Source: Riemerella anatipestifer_F
Lineage (GTDB): Bacteria; Bacteroidota; Bacteroidia; Flavobacteriales; Weeksellaceae
Strand: one strand, 5' to 3'
Assembly: GCF_037861325.1 (NCBI RefSeq)
Contig: NZ_JAFELW010000002.1
Length of the DNA stretch: 64,000 nucleotides
How positions within the stretch are numbered: position 1 is the first letter of the stretch; each line of letters starts with the position of its first letter. Made by a program: the position numbers and the translations under genes. Below the pieces are notes generated by a model, which had not been told where the DNA came from, ran no database searches, and was given only the letters and a program-made list of their open reading frames with translations. Of the stretch, positions 1 to 8,965 are shown one piece after another.

Positions 1-762
1 AAAATCTAACTCCCAATCGCCATTCAAGTAATTAAACAGCTCTGTATAACCCACTGTATTCAAAGCTACTCTAGCTTGATATTTAAGTAATCCTTTAACC
101 TCATCCAGCAAGCCTTTCTCCATCATTCTATCCACCCTTTGATTGATTCTTTCATAGATAATTTCTCTAGGTGCTGTGAGTACAATCCTAATAGTATTAA
201 AGTTTCTTTGAGGTTTGGTTTCTGCTATAATTTCAGAATAAGGTTTTCCTGTTTGTTTAATAATATCTAAAGCTCTTATCAAGCGTCTAGGATTATCTTT
301 ATCCACCTGCTGATAATAGACCTCATCTTGTACTTCTAACTGTTTCTGTAAGGCTTCTATCCCTTCCTTATTAAGGATTTGTTCAAGTTCTTTAATACAA
401 TCTTCGTTAGCTTCTGGCAAATCATTAAGACCTTCCACTACCGCCTTCTCGTACATACCACTACCGCCTACCATTACCACGACTTTATATTTCTGAAACA
501 GCTTATCTAATAAAGCCAAGGCTTCCTTTTCGTAACGACCGATGGAATAATCTTCTGTAATAGATAAATGCCCTATAAAATGGTGCGGTACAGTAGCCAA
601 CTCCTCCTTAGAAGGAGCGGCTGTACCAATGGGCATTTCTTTAAAAAACTGTCGTGAGTCGCAGGATAAAATTTCAGTACCGAAAAACTGTGCTATTTTT
701 ATTGCCAATTCGGTCTTACCTATTCCCGTAGGACCTACAACAGATATAAGTGTTCTAGCCAA
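1..762 (-). CDS. miaA: tRNA dimethylallyltransferase MiaA (partial; C-terminus off the window)
   Basis: This enzyme transfers a dimethylallyl group to the N6 of A37 in tRNAs that read UNN codons. Translation of the minus strand gives an N-terminal P-loop (GPTGIGKT), then CDSRQF, then PHH, and near the window edge NPRRLIRALDI and NTVGYTE, all in MiaA order. About 254 residues are visible; the family is usually around 300, so roughly 50 are missing at the C-terminus. An in-frame TAG at 784-786 comes before any ATG, so the start is most likely TTG at 762, giving a protein that begins (M)ARTLISVVGPTG. It follows murA by 24 bases on the same strand and is probably cotranscribed with it. Confidence 0.9.
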   Translation of the reverse strand, partial: MARTLISVVGPTGIGKTELAIKIAQFFGTEILSCDSRQFFKEMPIGTAAPSKEELATVPHHFIGHLSITEDYSIGRYEKEALALLDKLFQKYKVVVMVGGSGMYEKAVVEGLNDLPEANEDCIKELEQILNKEGIEALQKQLEVQDEVYYQQVDKDNPRRLIRALDIIKQTGKPYSEIIAETKPQRNFNTIRIVLTAPREIIYERINQRVDRMMEKGLLDEVKGLLKYQARVALNTVGYTELFNYLNGDWELDF

Positions 763-786
763 GATGAAAACAGTATTTTCTGACTA

Positions 787-2094
787 TTATATACGCTCTA
801 TATCTGCTCCTAAGGCCTTGAGTCTGCCATCTATATTCTCGTAGCCTCGGTCTATCTGCTCTATATTGTGAATGATAGATTTACCTTCAGCCGAAAGTGC
901 AGCTACCAAAAGTGCATTTCCTGCACGAATATCAGGGGAAGTCATCACAGTACCTCTAAGTGGCGTTTCTTGGTTAAGACCAATAACTGTAGCTCGGTGT
1001 GGGTCGCAAAGGATAATCTGAGCTCCCATATCTATCAGTTTGTCCACAAAGAACAATCGAGATTCAAACATCTTTTGATGTATCAATACACTTCCTTTGG
1101 CTTGAGTTGCCACCACCAACATAATAGACAGCAAATCTGGCGTGAAACCTGGCCAAGGTGCATCAGAAATGGTTAAAATAGAGCCGTCTATAAACTTCTG
1201 TATTTTATAGTGCTCTTGTGCTGGGATATAAATATCTTCACCGCTTTTCTCTAGCTGAATACCCAACTTTCTAAAAGTATTTGGAATAATCCCCAACTGG
1301 TTCCAGTGAACATCTTTAATGGTGATTTCAGATTTCGTCATTGCTGCCAACCCTATCCAAGAGCCTATTTCTACCATATCCGGCAACATAGTGTGTTCTG
1401 TACCGTGTAAATATGAAACTCCTTCTATGGTTAATAAATTTGAGCCAATACCCGAAATTTGAGCTCCCATTCGGTTGAGCATTTTACAAAGCTGTTGTAA
1501 ATAAGGCTCACAAGCAGCATTGTAAATTCTAGTTTTACCTTTCGCTAGTACAGCCGCCATAATAATATTAGCCGTACCCGTTACTGATGCTTCTTCTAAA
1601 AGGATAAATTTACCTTGTAAGGAATTTGCTTTTAAACTATAAAAACTCTCTACATCATTAAAGTGAAACTCCGCACCAAGCTCAACAAATCCTTGAAAAT
1701 GAGTATCTAACCTTCTTCTTCCTATCTTGTCTCCTCCTGGCGTTGGCATATAACCTTCGCCAAACCTAGCCAACATAGGACCTAAAAGCATAATAGAGCC
1801 TCTAAGTTTAGCTCCTTCTTTTTTAAATTCTTCAGATTTAAGATAATCTAAATTAAGACTATCTGCCTTGAAGGTATAGTCCCCTTTTCCGTTTTTAGTT
1901 ACCTTAACGCCTAAGTCTCCCAGTATACCAATTAGCTTATTAACATCTTGTATATCAGGTATATTTTTTATTCTTACTTCTTGATCTGTTAGTAAAACGG
2001 CACATAATATTTGTAGAGCTTCGTTTTTAGCTCCTTGGGGCGTAATTTCGCCATGAAGTCTTTTACCGCCTCTGATTTGAAAAGCACCACTCAT
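787..2094 (-). CDS. murA: UDP-N-acetylglucosamine 1-carboxyvinyltransferase MurA (Asp in place of catalytic Cys)
   Basis: MurA catalyses the first committed step of peptidoglycan synthesis, moving enolpyruvate from PEP to UDP-GlcNAc in the cytoplasm. The 435 residues match the usual length. KNEALQ near residues 23-28 is the conserved substrate-binding Lys-Asn, and the active-site loop reads PGGDKIGRRRLDTH at about 119-132. In E. coli this loop is PGGCAIG..., with Cys115 the residue alkylated by fosfomycin; here it is Asp122. The Cys-to-Asp form is known from mycobacteria and Chlamydia, where the enzyme is active and fosfomycin-insensitive, so intrinsic resistance is inferred. The start overlaps the DUF4290 stop by one base (TAATG), which suggests translational coupling. 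Confidence 0.95.
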   Translation of the reverse strand: MSGAFQIRGGKRLHGEITPQGAKNEALQILCAVLLTDQEVRIKNIPDIQDVNKLIGILGDLGVKVTKNGKGDYTFKADSLNLDYLKSEEFKKEGAKLRGSIMLLGPMLARFGEGYMPTPGGDKIGRRRLDTHFQGFVELGAEFHFNDVESFYSLKANSLQGKFILLEEASVTGTANIIMAAVLAKGKTRIYNAACEPYLQQLCKMLNRMGAQISGIGSNLLTIEGVSYLHGTEHTMLPDMVEIGSWIGLAAMTKSEITIKDVHWNQLGIIPNTFRKLGIQLEKSGEDIYIPAQEHYKIQKFIDGSILTISDAPWPGFTPDLLSIMLVVATQAKGSVLIHQKMFESRLFFVDKLIDMGAQIILCDPHRATVIGLNQETPLRGTVMTSPDIRAGNALLVAALSAEGKSIIHNIEQIDRGYENIDGRLKALGADIERI

Positions 2095-2747
2095 TATGAT
2101 TTTCTTTTGTATTTATTGTTAGAGTTATATTTTCTTCTATTATTTCCGTTATTATTCTGATGTTTATTTTGATATTTAGGGTTATTCTTATTAGAGTTAT
2201 AATAAATTTTACTCTTTTCTAAAGAATCTATCCCTGTTAAATCTAATCTATTTTCAGAAAGTTCCTTTAAATGGCGGAAGATAACATCGTCTTGTACATG
2301 TTCTTTATTATAAACATTGTACGACTTTTTCATATTATTAGCAATTACCTCTATAAGAGCCTCTTTCTCATCACCATCTTCTAGTTCTAAAGCTCTTTCT
2401 ATAAGTTGTAAAATGCTTTTACCATAGAATTTATAGTCGCCTTGTAGCTTAGGATAATCCATCTTTTTAGGCTTCTGATTGATTTCCTCTGGCGTAGGAA
2501 AAGGGTATGGTGCATCTACATCTAAATCGTAACCTGAAATAATATACAAATGATCCCAAAGCTTATGTGCGTAGTTTTCCTCGTCTCGAAGTTGCGGATT
2601 TCTCTGCCCCATAAAATCAACTATAGCTTTGGCAACTTTATTTCTTTCTTCCTTGGAAGGAAGCGTCTTGCAATATTCTACAAGTTCTTGTATAATTCTC
2701 CCATACTCGGGTAATTGTAAGTTTGTCTTTTGGGTATTGTATTCCAT
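2094..2747 (-). CDS. DUF4290 family protein
   Basis: This is a 217-residue protein of unknown function, recognised as the DUF4290 family confined to Bacteroidetes and usually placed next to murA. Residues 1-180 look like an alpha-helical globular domain with conserved-looking stretches (LPEYGR, KLWDHLYIISGYDLDVDAPYPFP). Residues from about 185 to the end are a low-complexity tail rich in Asn, Lys, Tyr and Arg, strongly basic and probably disordered, which could bind nucleic acid or ribosomes (inference). A Bacteroidetes -7 element, TATCTTTG, lies at 2752-2759, only four bases upstream of the ATG, so the mRNA may have almost no leader. It is translationally coupled to murA. Confidence 0.85.
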   Translation of the reverse strand: MEYNTQKTNLQLPEYGRIIQELVEYCKTLPSKEERNKVAKAIVDFMGQRNPQLRDEENYAHKLWDHLYIISGYDLDVDAPYPFPTPEEINQKPKKMDYPKLQGDYKFYGKSILQLIERALELEDGDEKEALIEVIANNMKKSYNVYNKEHVQDDVIFRHLKELSENRLDLTGIDSLEKSKIYYNSNKNNPKYQNKHQNNNGNNRRKYNSNNKYKRKS

Positions 2748-2863
2748 TCCGCAAAGATAATGAAATTTTGTATTGATATAAATCTCTTTTTATGTCTGAG
2801 CGAGTTTTATGAGGCGATGATTAACTACTTTATCTATCATCTGTAGAACTCTATTTGCTTTAA

Positions 2864-2898
2864 CAAAAAAGCTGATTCACAATTATTTTGAACCAGCT
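2864..2898 (-). terminator. Intrinsic terminator after the response regulator
   Basis: On the minus strand, AGCTGGTTC pairs with GAATCAGCT across an AT-rich loop, with one G-T mismatch, and is followed by TTTTTTG. It begins just downstream of the response regulator stop, which fits the end of the two-component operon. Confidence 0.7.
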
Positions 2899-2905
2899 AT
2901 TTAAT

Positions 2906-3592
2906 TTAATTTTTAACTAGAAGCCTAAATCCTTCTCCGTGTACATTGATGATTTCGAGACCGTCATCATCTTTAAGCAACTTCCTTAGTTTAGCGATAT
3001 ATACATCCATACTTCTAGCGGTAAAATAGTTTTCTTTTTTCCATATTTTACGAAGTGCTAAATCTCTAGGCATAAAGTCGTTTCTATGGAGACAAAGCAA
3101 CTTCAAAAGCTCGTTCTCTTTTGGAGAAAGTTTATATTCTTTATCGTGTACTTTAAGCTGCCTCAACATAGAGTCAAACTCTATATTGCTAATACTAAAC
3201 TGCTCTTGCTCTTCTTCTTCCAAAGAAGTACTTCTGGATAAAATCGCCTTGATTTTATAAAGTAACAACTCTGTATCAAAAGGTTTTGTTATATAATCGT
3301 CTGCTCCTAGCTGATAACCCTTCAAAATATCCTCTCTTAAATTTCGTGCTGTTAGGAAGATAATTGGAATATTTTTCCCTAATTTCTTAACATCTTCTGC
3401 TAATGTGAAGCCGTCTTTCTTTGGCATCATAACATCAAATATACAAATATCAAAATCGTTATTTGTATATTCTTTAAGACCTTCCTCGCCGTCTGTAGCA
3501 AGGGTAACTTCGAAGTTGTTTATGCTTAGGTAATCTTTAAGCACCGCTCCGAAACTTTGGTCGTCTTCTACTAGTAATATCCTGTTGCTCAT
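2906..3592 (-). CDS. OmpR/PhoB-family response regulator
   Basis: This is a 228-residue transcription factor. The receiver domain spans about 1-120, with the acidic pocket EDD at 9-11, phospho-acceptor Asp53 in FDVMMPKKDG and the conserved Lys in TKPFD. A C-terminal winged-helix DNA-binding domain spans about 130-226 (LSPKENELLKLL ... MDVYIAKLRKLL). It lies 17 bases downstream of the histidine kinase gene on the same strand, so the two form a cognate pair. It resembles the regulators named RprY in Bacteroides, although the regulon cannot be read from sequence. The gene ends at a clear terminator. Confidence 0.93.
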   Translation of the reverse strand: MSNRILLVEDDQSFGAVLKDYLSINNFEVTLATDGEEGLKEYTNNDFDICIFDVMMPKKDGFTLAEDVKKLGKNIPIIFLTARNLREDILKGYQLGADDYITKPFDTELLLYKIKAILSRSTSLEEEEQEQFSISNIEFDSMLRQLKVHDKEYKLSPKENELLKLLCLHRNDFMPRDLALRKIWKKENYFTARSMDVYIAKLRKLLKDDDGLEIINVHGEGFRLLVKN

Positions 3593-3609
3593 AGCTTAAT
3601 TTTTTATAT

Positions 3610-5154
3610 TTAAATCATTGGAAGTTTTACAATAAAGGTACTTCCCTTTCCTTTTTGAGTTTCTACACTAATTTGTCCTTTGTGGAGTTCTATTATTTTC
3701 TTAACATAGGAAAGTCCCAAACCTTGACCTTTTACATTATGCACATTCCCTGTTTCTTCTCTAAAGAATTTCTCAAATATCTTGGTTTTATTTTGAGGCT
3801 CCATTCCCATACCTTTATCCGAAATTTCTATCACATAATAATTTCCCTCGTTGCGGGTCGCAATTTTAATTTCGGGCTTATCTGGCGAATATTTATTTGC
3901 GTTATCCAATAGATTGATAAGCGTATTAGATAAATGGAACTCATCTACTTTTAGATTATAGCGTTCTGCCTTAAAATCTTCTGTAAGCGTTCCGCCTCTT
4001 TCATTTACAATCAGCCTAACAGAATTAGCAATGTTTCTTATCAACTCCCTCAAATTGGTCTCTCTCAAGAAAAGTTTCATTTCGTTCCTCTCTAACTTTG
4101 ACATATTAAGGACATTCTCCACCTGCTTTTTCATTCGGAGATTTTCTTGCTTTATGAGTCCAGAATAATATTTCACTTTAATTGGATCACTAGCTATTTT
4201 ATCGTTTGCCAAAGAATCCGTAGCCACCGAAATTGTAGCCAAAGGCGTTTTGAACTCATGAGACATATTATTAAGAAAGTCTGTTTTTACTTCCGCTATT
4301 TTTTTCTGTCTCAACATATAGTTGATGGAAATAATATAGATAAATACAATAGTCAAAAGTGAAAAAACAGTACCTAAAAGCAATGGTAAATTATCCCTTA
4401 ACAAAGAGTATTTTTTATCTGGAAAAACAAGCGACAAGGTGTAAATAGGCTGCTCTTCTTTATCAGTAAAAAGTGGAAAACTGTAATTAGCTTTAGATTG
4501 ATTTTCAAGGTAAACCTCATCAGCAATAGTAGTTAGCTTTTTATTTTTATCTAGCACACCATAACCAAACTTAGCACTAATACCTATTTTTTGAAACTCC
4601 TTAGAGAGTACCGAATCTATCTCCTTACCACTTACTCTTTTGTGTATGGGCAAGTTATTCGCATTTAGTTTAGCAAAATCTCTGAAAGTAAAAGTATTAT
4701 CATTGATGTCTTTACTCAGTTGTGCCGTAAGCAATTCTGTTGTACGCCCTGCTCCTTTCAAACGATAAATGCCTTCATCGGCATAGACTTTAACCCTTTC
4801 CAAAGTGTCTCCTTTAGAGGAAACTGGAATCTTCTGAGGTTCTATAATACTTCTACTAAAGGAAATGAGTTTTTTATCTGCCGAATCTTGTACTTGCCTA
4901 ATAATATTTAGAGTGGGCTTGTGTTTATCCTCGTTTATAGATGCTTGGAAGCCTTCATATTCTTTTAGATATTTATCTATCTCGATATTAGAAATATCTT
5001 GCGTGGAGCGTTCCAAAACTTTTTGAACCTTGCCTGCGAATTCTTCTTCAATAGAGCTATAATATTCCTTAAGCCAATAAAATTGAAAACTGACGAACAC
5101 CAACAGAGAAATCGTCATCAAAATAGATATAATAGGAATAAATTTGTTACGCAC
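3610..5154 (-). CDS. Sensor histidine kinase
   Basis: This is a 514-residue membrane sensor kinase. A transmembrane helix at about 8-28 and a second at about 258-280 enclose a periplasmic sensor region of about 230 residues with no family I recognise. The cytoplasmic part has the HisKA H-box NNMSHEFKTPL, with phospho-acceptor His299, then the HATPase domain with N-box (LLDNANKYS), G1 (DKGMGM), F-box and G2 (GQGLGLSYVKKII). It lies directly upstream of its response regulator. This pair resembles RprX/RprY of Bacteroides in general architecture, but the stimulus is unknown. Confidence 0.93.
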   Translation of the reverse strand: MRNKFIPIISILMTISLLVFVSFQFYWLKEYYSSIEEEFAGKVQKVLERSTQDISNIEIDKYLKEYEGFQASINEDKHKPTLNIIRQVQDSADKKLISFSRSIIEPQKIPVSSKGDTLERVKVYADEGIYRLKGAGRTTELLTAQLSKDINDNTFTFRDFAKLNANNLPIHKRVSGKEIDSVLSKEFQKIGISAKFGYGVLDKNKKLTTIADEVYLENQSKANYSFPLFTDKEEQPIYTLSLVFPDKKYSLLRDNLPLLLGTVFSLLTIVFIYIISINYMLRQKKIAEVKTDFLNNMSHEFKTPLATISVATDSLANDKIASDPIKVKYYSGLIKQENLRMKKQVENVLNMSKLERNEMKLFLRETNLRELIRNIANSVRLIVNERGGTLTEDFKAERYNLKVDEFHLSNTLINLLDNANKYSPDKPEIKIATRNEGNYYVIEISDKGMGMEPQNKTKIFEKFFREETGNVHNVKGQGLGLSYVKKIIELHKGQISVETQKGKGSTFIVKLPMI

Positions 5155-5204
5155 TTTTCAGGTTATTTTTCAGATGTTAAAATTAAATATTTCTTATCAA
5201 CAAA

Positions 5205-5253
5205 AAAACAATAAAACTCGTTTTTTAGAAATTTTATCTTAAAAACGAGTTTT
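5205..5253 (-). terminator. Intrinsic terminator
   Basis: On the minus strand a 13-base inverted repeat (arms 5241-5253 and 5213-5225, AAAACTCGTTTTT type) is followed by TTATTGTTTTTTTG. It ends transcription from the small gene at 5282-5638 before the histidine kinase. Confidence 0.7.
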
Positions 5254-5281
5254 TTAACAGATTATTATGAGTTTCGCACCT

Positions 5282-5638
5282 CTAACTTTCTTGTTCTAGC
5301 AAATTTTCATCTATAAAATATTGTATAATCGCCTTTCTCATCAGAATACTTTGCTCATTAGGTTTTAGCTCAGGTAGAGGCTCTAACTCCTCGTAGTGAG
5401 GCCAGCCTTCCGCATCGTACTCTTTAAATTTATAATAACCAAACGGCTCCAACAGCCTACACACCGCTATATGGAGAAGATTTAGTTTATCGTCTTTGGT
5501 ATATTTTTGTTTTCCACCACCCAATTCCTGTACGCCTATAAGAAATAATATCGTTTCTAATGGCGGATTTCGTTCACTCTGAAAATGCTCTACAAAAAAC
5601 TGTTCTACCCTACCCCAAAGCTCTTGCTCTGTAGCCAT
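5282..5638 (-). CDS. Conserved hypothetical protein (118 aa)
   Basis: I do not recognise a named domain. The 118-residue product is soluble, acidic and without a signal peptide or membrane segment. It opens with an amphipathic helical part (ATEQELWGRVEQFFVEHF) and includes a Pro/Glu-rich stretch (EELEPLPELKPNEQ). Similar short proteins are common in flavobacterial genomes. It is monocistronic: a terminator follows it, and it is divergent from the M1 peptidase gene upstream. Coding is supported by even codon use and lack of a competing frame. Confidence 0.75.
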   Translation of the reverse strand: MATEQELWGRVEQFFVEHFQSERNPPLETILFLIGVQELGGGKQKYTKDDKLNLLHIAVCRLLEPFGYYKFKEYDAEGWPHYEELEPLPELKPNEQSILMRKAIIQYFIDENLLEQES

Positions 5639-5757
5639 AATTTAATATTTTGTTGCGTTTATTACGCTTGCAAAGTTACCTTTTTTCAACAAAAGTCCAT
5701 TCAAATAATGATAAATGAGATTTTGTTATATTTGAAGACTAAAAAATTATCGGAAAA

Positions 5758-7620
5758 ATGAAAAAATATTTTTTTCTATCATTATCGCTTTTTTTAACCT
5801 CGTTGGGATATGCACAAAAAGGTAAATATTACCAGCAATACGCTAGCTACAATATGGATATTGATGTAGATGTTAATAGCTACACTTACCACGGCAAGCA
5901 GTCCGTTACTTATACCAACAATTCTCCTGATGAGCTAAAGGAGGTTTACTTTCATCTCTATTGGAATGCCTTTAAACCAAACTCTATGATGGATGAACGG
6001 GTGAGAAACCAAGGTGATAACGCCGATAAAAGGCTAGTAGAAAAAAATAAAGCAGGAAAAATAGTTTCTAGATTAGCTTCTATTCCTGAAGGGAAAGAAG
6101 GCAACCAAAAAATAAATTGGATTAAACAAAATGGTAAAGAGCTCCAGTTTGAAGTTCAAGGAACCATTATGAAAGTTTATCTAAATCAACCTATAAAGCC
6201 AAACTCTACGACTACTTTCACTATGGATTGGGACGCTAATATCCCTTATCAAATCCGAAGAGCAGGAAGACAAAACCGAGAAGGCATAGAAATGACTATG
6301 ACCCAATGGTACCCAAAACTAGCAGAATACGATTACGATGGCTGGGCAACTTTTGATTATATAGGGAGAGAATTCCACGCTCCTTTTTCGGATTATAACA
6401 TCAATATCAAAATAGACCCTAGCTATGTTATAGGTGCAGGCGGAACACTTACAAACCCTACCGAAGTTAAAGGTTACTCTTTGCAATCTAAACCTAAAAC
6501 AGATGCTAATGGTAAAGCAACTTGGAATTGGACAGCAAAGAATATTCTAGACTTTGCTTGGGCGGCAGACCCAGATTATTCCGTAGAGGAATTTATTGTA
6601 CCTGATGGACCGAAAGTCTATTTCGTTTATCAAAAAAATGAAAAAACCGAGTATTGGAAACAAGCCAAACCTTATGTTAATAAGTTTTTCCAAATCATGA
6701 ATGCCAACTTCGGTCGCTATGCGTACCCTAGCTATTCATTCGTACAAGGTGGCGATGGTGGTATGGAGTATGGTATGTGTACCATGATATTAGGAGAAGC
6801 TAAAAGTTTAGAAAGCCTAGTTGGACTAATGGCTCACGAAGGTGCACACTCTTGGTATCAGCAGATGTTAGCAACCAACGAAAGCACCACACCTTGGCTA
6901 GATGAAGGTTTTACTTCTTACGCCGAAGACTTTGCTATGTATCAGCTTTTCCCTCCTAAAGAGGCTTGGCCAAACCCTTTTATAGGTGCTTTAGAAGGTT
7001 ATAGAAAGTTTGTGAAAACAGGAAAAGAAGAGCCTGCCGTTTGGTTTGCAGACCACCACGATGACGGCACAGCCTACTCTGTAGCGTCCTATACTAAAGG
7101 AGAGCTTTTTCTCGTTCAGCTCGGCTATATTATGGGAGAAGACCTACTAAAAACAACGCTACTAAAATACTATGATGAATGGCATCTAAAACATCCTACC
7201 GATAGAGATTTTCTCCATATTGCTCAAAAAATATCTGGCATGGATTTAAAATGGTTTAAACATTACTGGATTAACACCACCAAAACCATAGACTACGCCA
7301 TAAAAGAGGTAAAATACAACTCTAACTCTACTACCATTACTTTAGTAAACAAAGGCGGAGTTCCTATGCCTATAGATTTTGGAGTCCTTACCAAAGATAA
7401 AAAAATAACTTCTTACCATATCCCATTAAATATGATGAGAACACCTAAAAAATCTGACTTTTTAGGCAATTTCACTACTTTGGATTATTGGAATTGGACT
7501 TCCTTAGAATACACTTTTGAGATACCTTTTACCAAAGAACAAATTTCCGTTCTAGGCATTGATTTTTCACAAAGATTAGCAGATGTAAATCCAGAAGATA
7601 ACTTTTTAGAAGTAAAATAA
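5758..7620 (+). CDS. M1 family metallopeptidase (aminopeptidase N-like), secreted
   Basis: This is a 620-residue zinc aminopeptidase, probably periplasmic or outer-membrane associated. A signal peptide (MKKYFFLSLSLFLTSLGYAQ) is followed by the M1 beta-sheet N-domain. The catalytic domain has the exopeptidase loop GGMEYGM (equivalent to GAMEN), the zinc motif HEGAH at 360-364, and the third ligand Glu383 in WLDEGFTSY, giving the expected 18-residue spacing. It is shorter than classical PepN (about 870) because it lacks the large C-terminal helical domain, as is usual for this Bacteroidetes subgroup. TATATTTG at 5727-5734 is a plausible -7 element. It is followed closely by coaX. Confidence 0.92.
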   Translation: MKKYFFLSLSLFLTSLGYAQKGKYYQQYASYNMDIDVDVNSYTYHGKQSVTYTNNSPDELKEVYFHLYWNAFKPNSMMDERVRNQGDNADKRLVEKNKAGKIVSRLASIPEGKEGNQKINWIKQNGKELQFEVQGTIMKVYLNQPIKPNSTTTFTMDWDANIPYQIRRAGRQNREGIEMTMTQWYPKLAEYDYDGWATFDYIGREFHAPFSDYNINIKIDPSYVIGAGGTLTNPTEVKGYSLQSKPKTDANGKATWNWTAKNILDFAWAADPDYSVEEFIVPDGPKVYFVYQKNEKTEYWKQAKPYVNKFFQIMNANFGRYAYPSYSFVQGGDGGMEYGMCTMILGEAKSLESLVGLMAHEGAHSWYQQMLATNESTTPWLDEGFTSYAEDFAMYQLFPPKEAWPNPFIGALEGYRKFVKTGKEEPAVWFADHHDDGTAYSVASYTKGELFLVQLGYIMGEDLLKTTLLKYYDEWHLKHPTDRDFLHIAQKISGMDLKWFKHYWINTTKTIDYAIKEVKYNSNSTTITLVNKGGVPMPIDFGVLTKDKKITSYHIPLNMMRTPKKSDFLGNFTTLDYWNWTSLEYTFEIPFTKEQISVLGIDFSQRLADVNPEDNFLEVK

Positions 7621-7647
7621 TTTATCTGCTGAAAAATAATTATCATT

Positions 7648-8409
7648 ATGAAAACCATTGTAGTCAACATCGGAAATACCAATATCCGTTTTGGATTATT
7701 CAACAATGAGGAATGTAGCCTCTCGTGGGTTATTAACACGAAACCCTACCGAACTAAAGACGAACTTTTTGTTCAGTTTCTGATGCATTATCAATCTTAT
7801 GACATCAAACCTGAAGAAATAGACCAGCTGATAATAGGCTCTGTTGTACCACAAATGACCAACGATATTGTAAGAGCATTAGAAAAAATACACCACCTAA
7901 AACCTATTTTGGTAGATAGGAATACACCCTCTGAAGTTAAACCAAAGTCCAAACAAATGGGTACCGACATCTACGCAAATTTAGTTGCGGCTCATCATCT
8001 CTATCCTAATAAATCAAAGATAATTTTTGATTTTGGTACTGCTCTTACGGCTAGTTGTATTTCTCACAGCGGTGAAACTTTGGGAGCTATTATTGCTCCT
8101 GGAATTATTACCTCTCTTAAAAGTTTAATACAAGATACTGCACAGCTCCCAGAAATAGAACTACAAGCTCCTAAATCCGTTCTAGGATTAGACACTGTGA
8201 GTTGTATGCAAAGTGGTATGGTGTATGGGTATCTAGGTATGGTAGAAGGTTTTATAGAAAGAATCAACCGAGAAATAGGAGAAGAAGCCTTTGTAATAGC
8301 CACAGGAGGGGTTTCTCATGTCTATAAGCCTTTATCAGACAAAATCCATATAGCCGATAGGCTACATACCCTTAAAGGTCTTTACTTTCTTGGGAAAGCT
8401 CTCTCTTAA
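7648..8409 (+). CDS. coaX: Type III pantothenate kinase CoaX
   Basis: CoaX phosphorylates pantothenate in the first step of coenzyme A synthesis. The 253 residues fit the family. The ASKHA-fold phosphate loops are visible: NIGNTNIRFGLF at 6-17, DFGTALT near 129-135 and ATGG (residues 218-221). GAIIAPG is the type III pantothenate-binding region. This type is insensitive to CoA feedback and needs a monovalent cation (family knowledge). It starts 27 bases after the M1 peptidase and probably shares its transcript. Its last 38 bases overlap the 3' end of the gene on the opposite strand. Confidence 0.93.
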   Translation: MKTIVVNIGNTNIRFGLFNNEECSLSWVINTKPYRTKDELFVQFLMHYQSYDIKPEEIDQLIIGSVVPQMTNDIVRALEKIHHLKPILVDRNTPSEVKPKSKQMGTDIYANLVAAHHLYPNKSKIIFDFGTALTASCISHSGETLGAIIAPGIITSLKSLIQDTAQLPEIELQAPKSVLGLDTVSCMQSGMVYGYLGMVEGFIERINREIGEEAFVIATGGVSHVYKPLSDKIHIADRLHTLKGLYFLGKALS

Positions 8410-8899
8410 GAGCTTCTACTTCTTCTTTTTGGGAATAATATTTTTCTTGTAAAGCCGAGCCTTCTCCCATTCTTCGGTAGTATTCTAGTGCTTTATCAGC
8501 AAATTGTTTTCTATTGAAGTCTGGTGCATCTGGTATCTGAGGGAATACTTTATGAAATAAAGTTTCATAATAGGCTTGGAATTCCCTTTCATTTTTATCC
8601 TCTACCAATGTTTCTTGTGCCTTTTGCCTCACATGTAACATCTCATGAGCCAAAAGGTTAAGAACTAAATTAAAATCAAAATCAAAAAGATTTTTAGGTA
8701 TTTTAACTTTCTGTGGCTGGGATAGTTCTCCCTCCGTAGTAAGTACAATAGACCTAGCGTCCATCTCCTCTCTAAAATCAAATCCTGCAAAATTAAAATG
8801 CTCTAACCCAAAAGCTCTAATCACAAAAGATGCCGCATCTAGAATTTGCCCATGTGTTTTGTAAGCATCTATATGAAATTCTACTTTATTTAAGTCCAT
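8372..8899 (-). CDS. Putative zincin-like metalloprotease (175 aa)
   Basis: No named family is recognised with certainty. The 175-residue soluble protein has a zincin motif HEMLH at 85-89 inside a hydrophobic helix (NLVLNLLAHEMLHVRQKA), followed by NEREFQAYYE at 103-112, where a Glu could be the third metal ligand. No signal peptide is seen, so it is probably cytoplasmic. The C-terminus is a charged helix. It sits just downstream of the sufD terminator and converges on coaX, sharing 38 bases of coding sequence with it. A protease-like chaperone role is possible but not shown. Confidence 0.75.
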   Translation of the reverse strand: MDLNKVEFHIDAYKTHGQILDAASFVIRAFGLEHFNFAGFDFREEMDARSIVLTTEGELSQPQKVKIPKNLFDFDFNLVLNLLAHEMLHVRQKAQETLVEDKNEREFQAYYETLFHKVFPQIPDAPDFNRKQFADKALEYYRRMGEGSALQEKYYSQKEEVEALKRELSQESKDL

Positions 8900-8920
8900 C
8901 CTTGTTTCTTATACTTATCA

Positions 8921-8955
8921 GAAAAAAGCCTTATCAAAATATTTTGATAAGACCT
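8921..8955 (-). terminator. Intrinsic terminator of the suf operon
   Basis: A perfect 22-base palindrome (8930-8951, arms CTTATCAAAAT/ATTTTGATAAG) lies just after the sufD stop. On the minus strand it is followed by GCTTTTTTC, which gives the U tract. Confidence 0.75.
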
Positions 8956-8965
8956 TTGTTTATTT

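Noticed and set aside
868..1176. Open frame on the plus strand inside murA
   Set aside because: It is a shadow of the conserved murA frame, with no domain and no start context.
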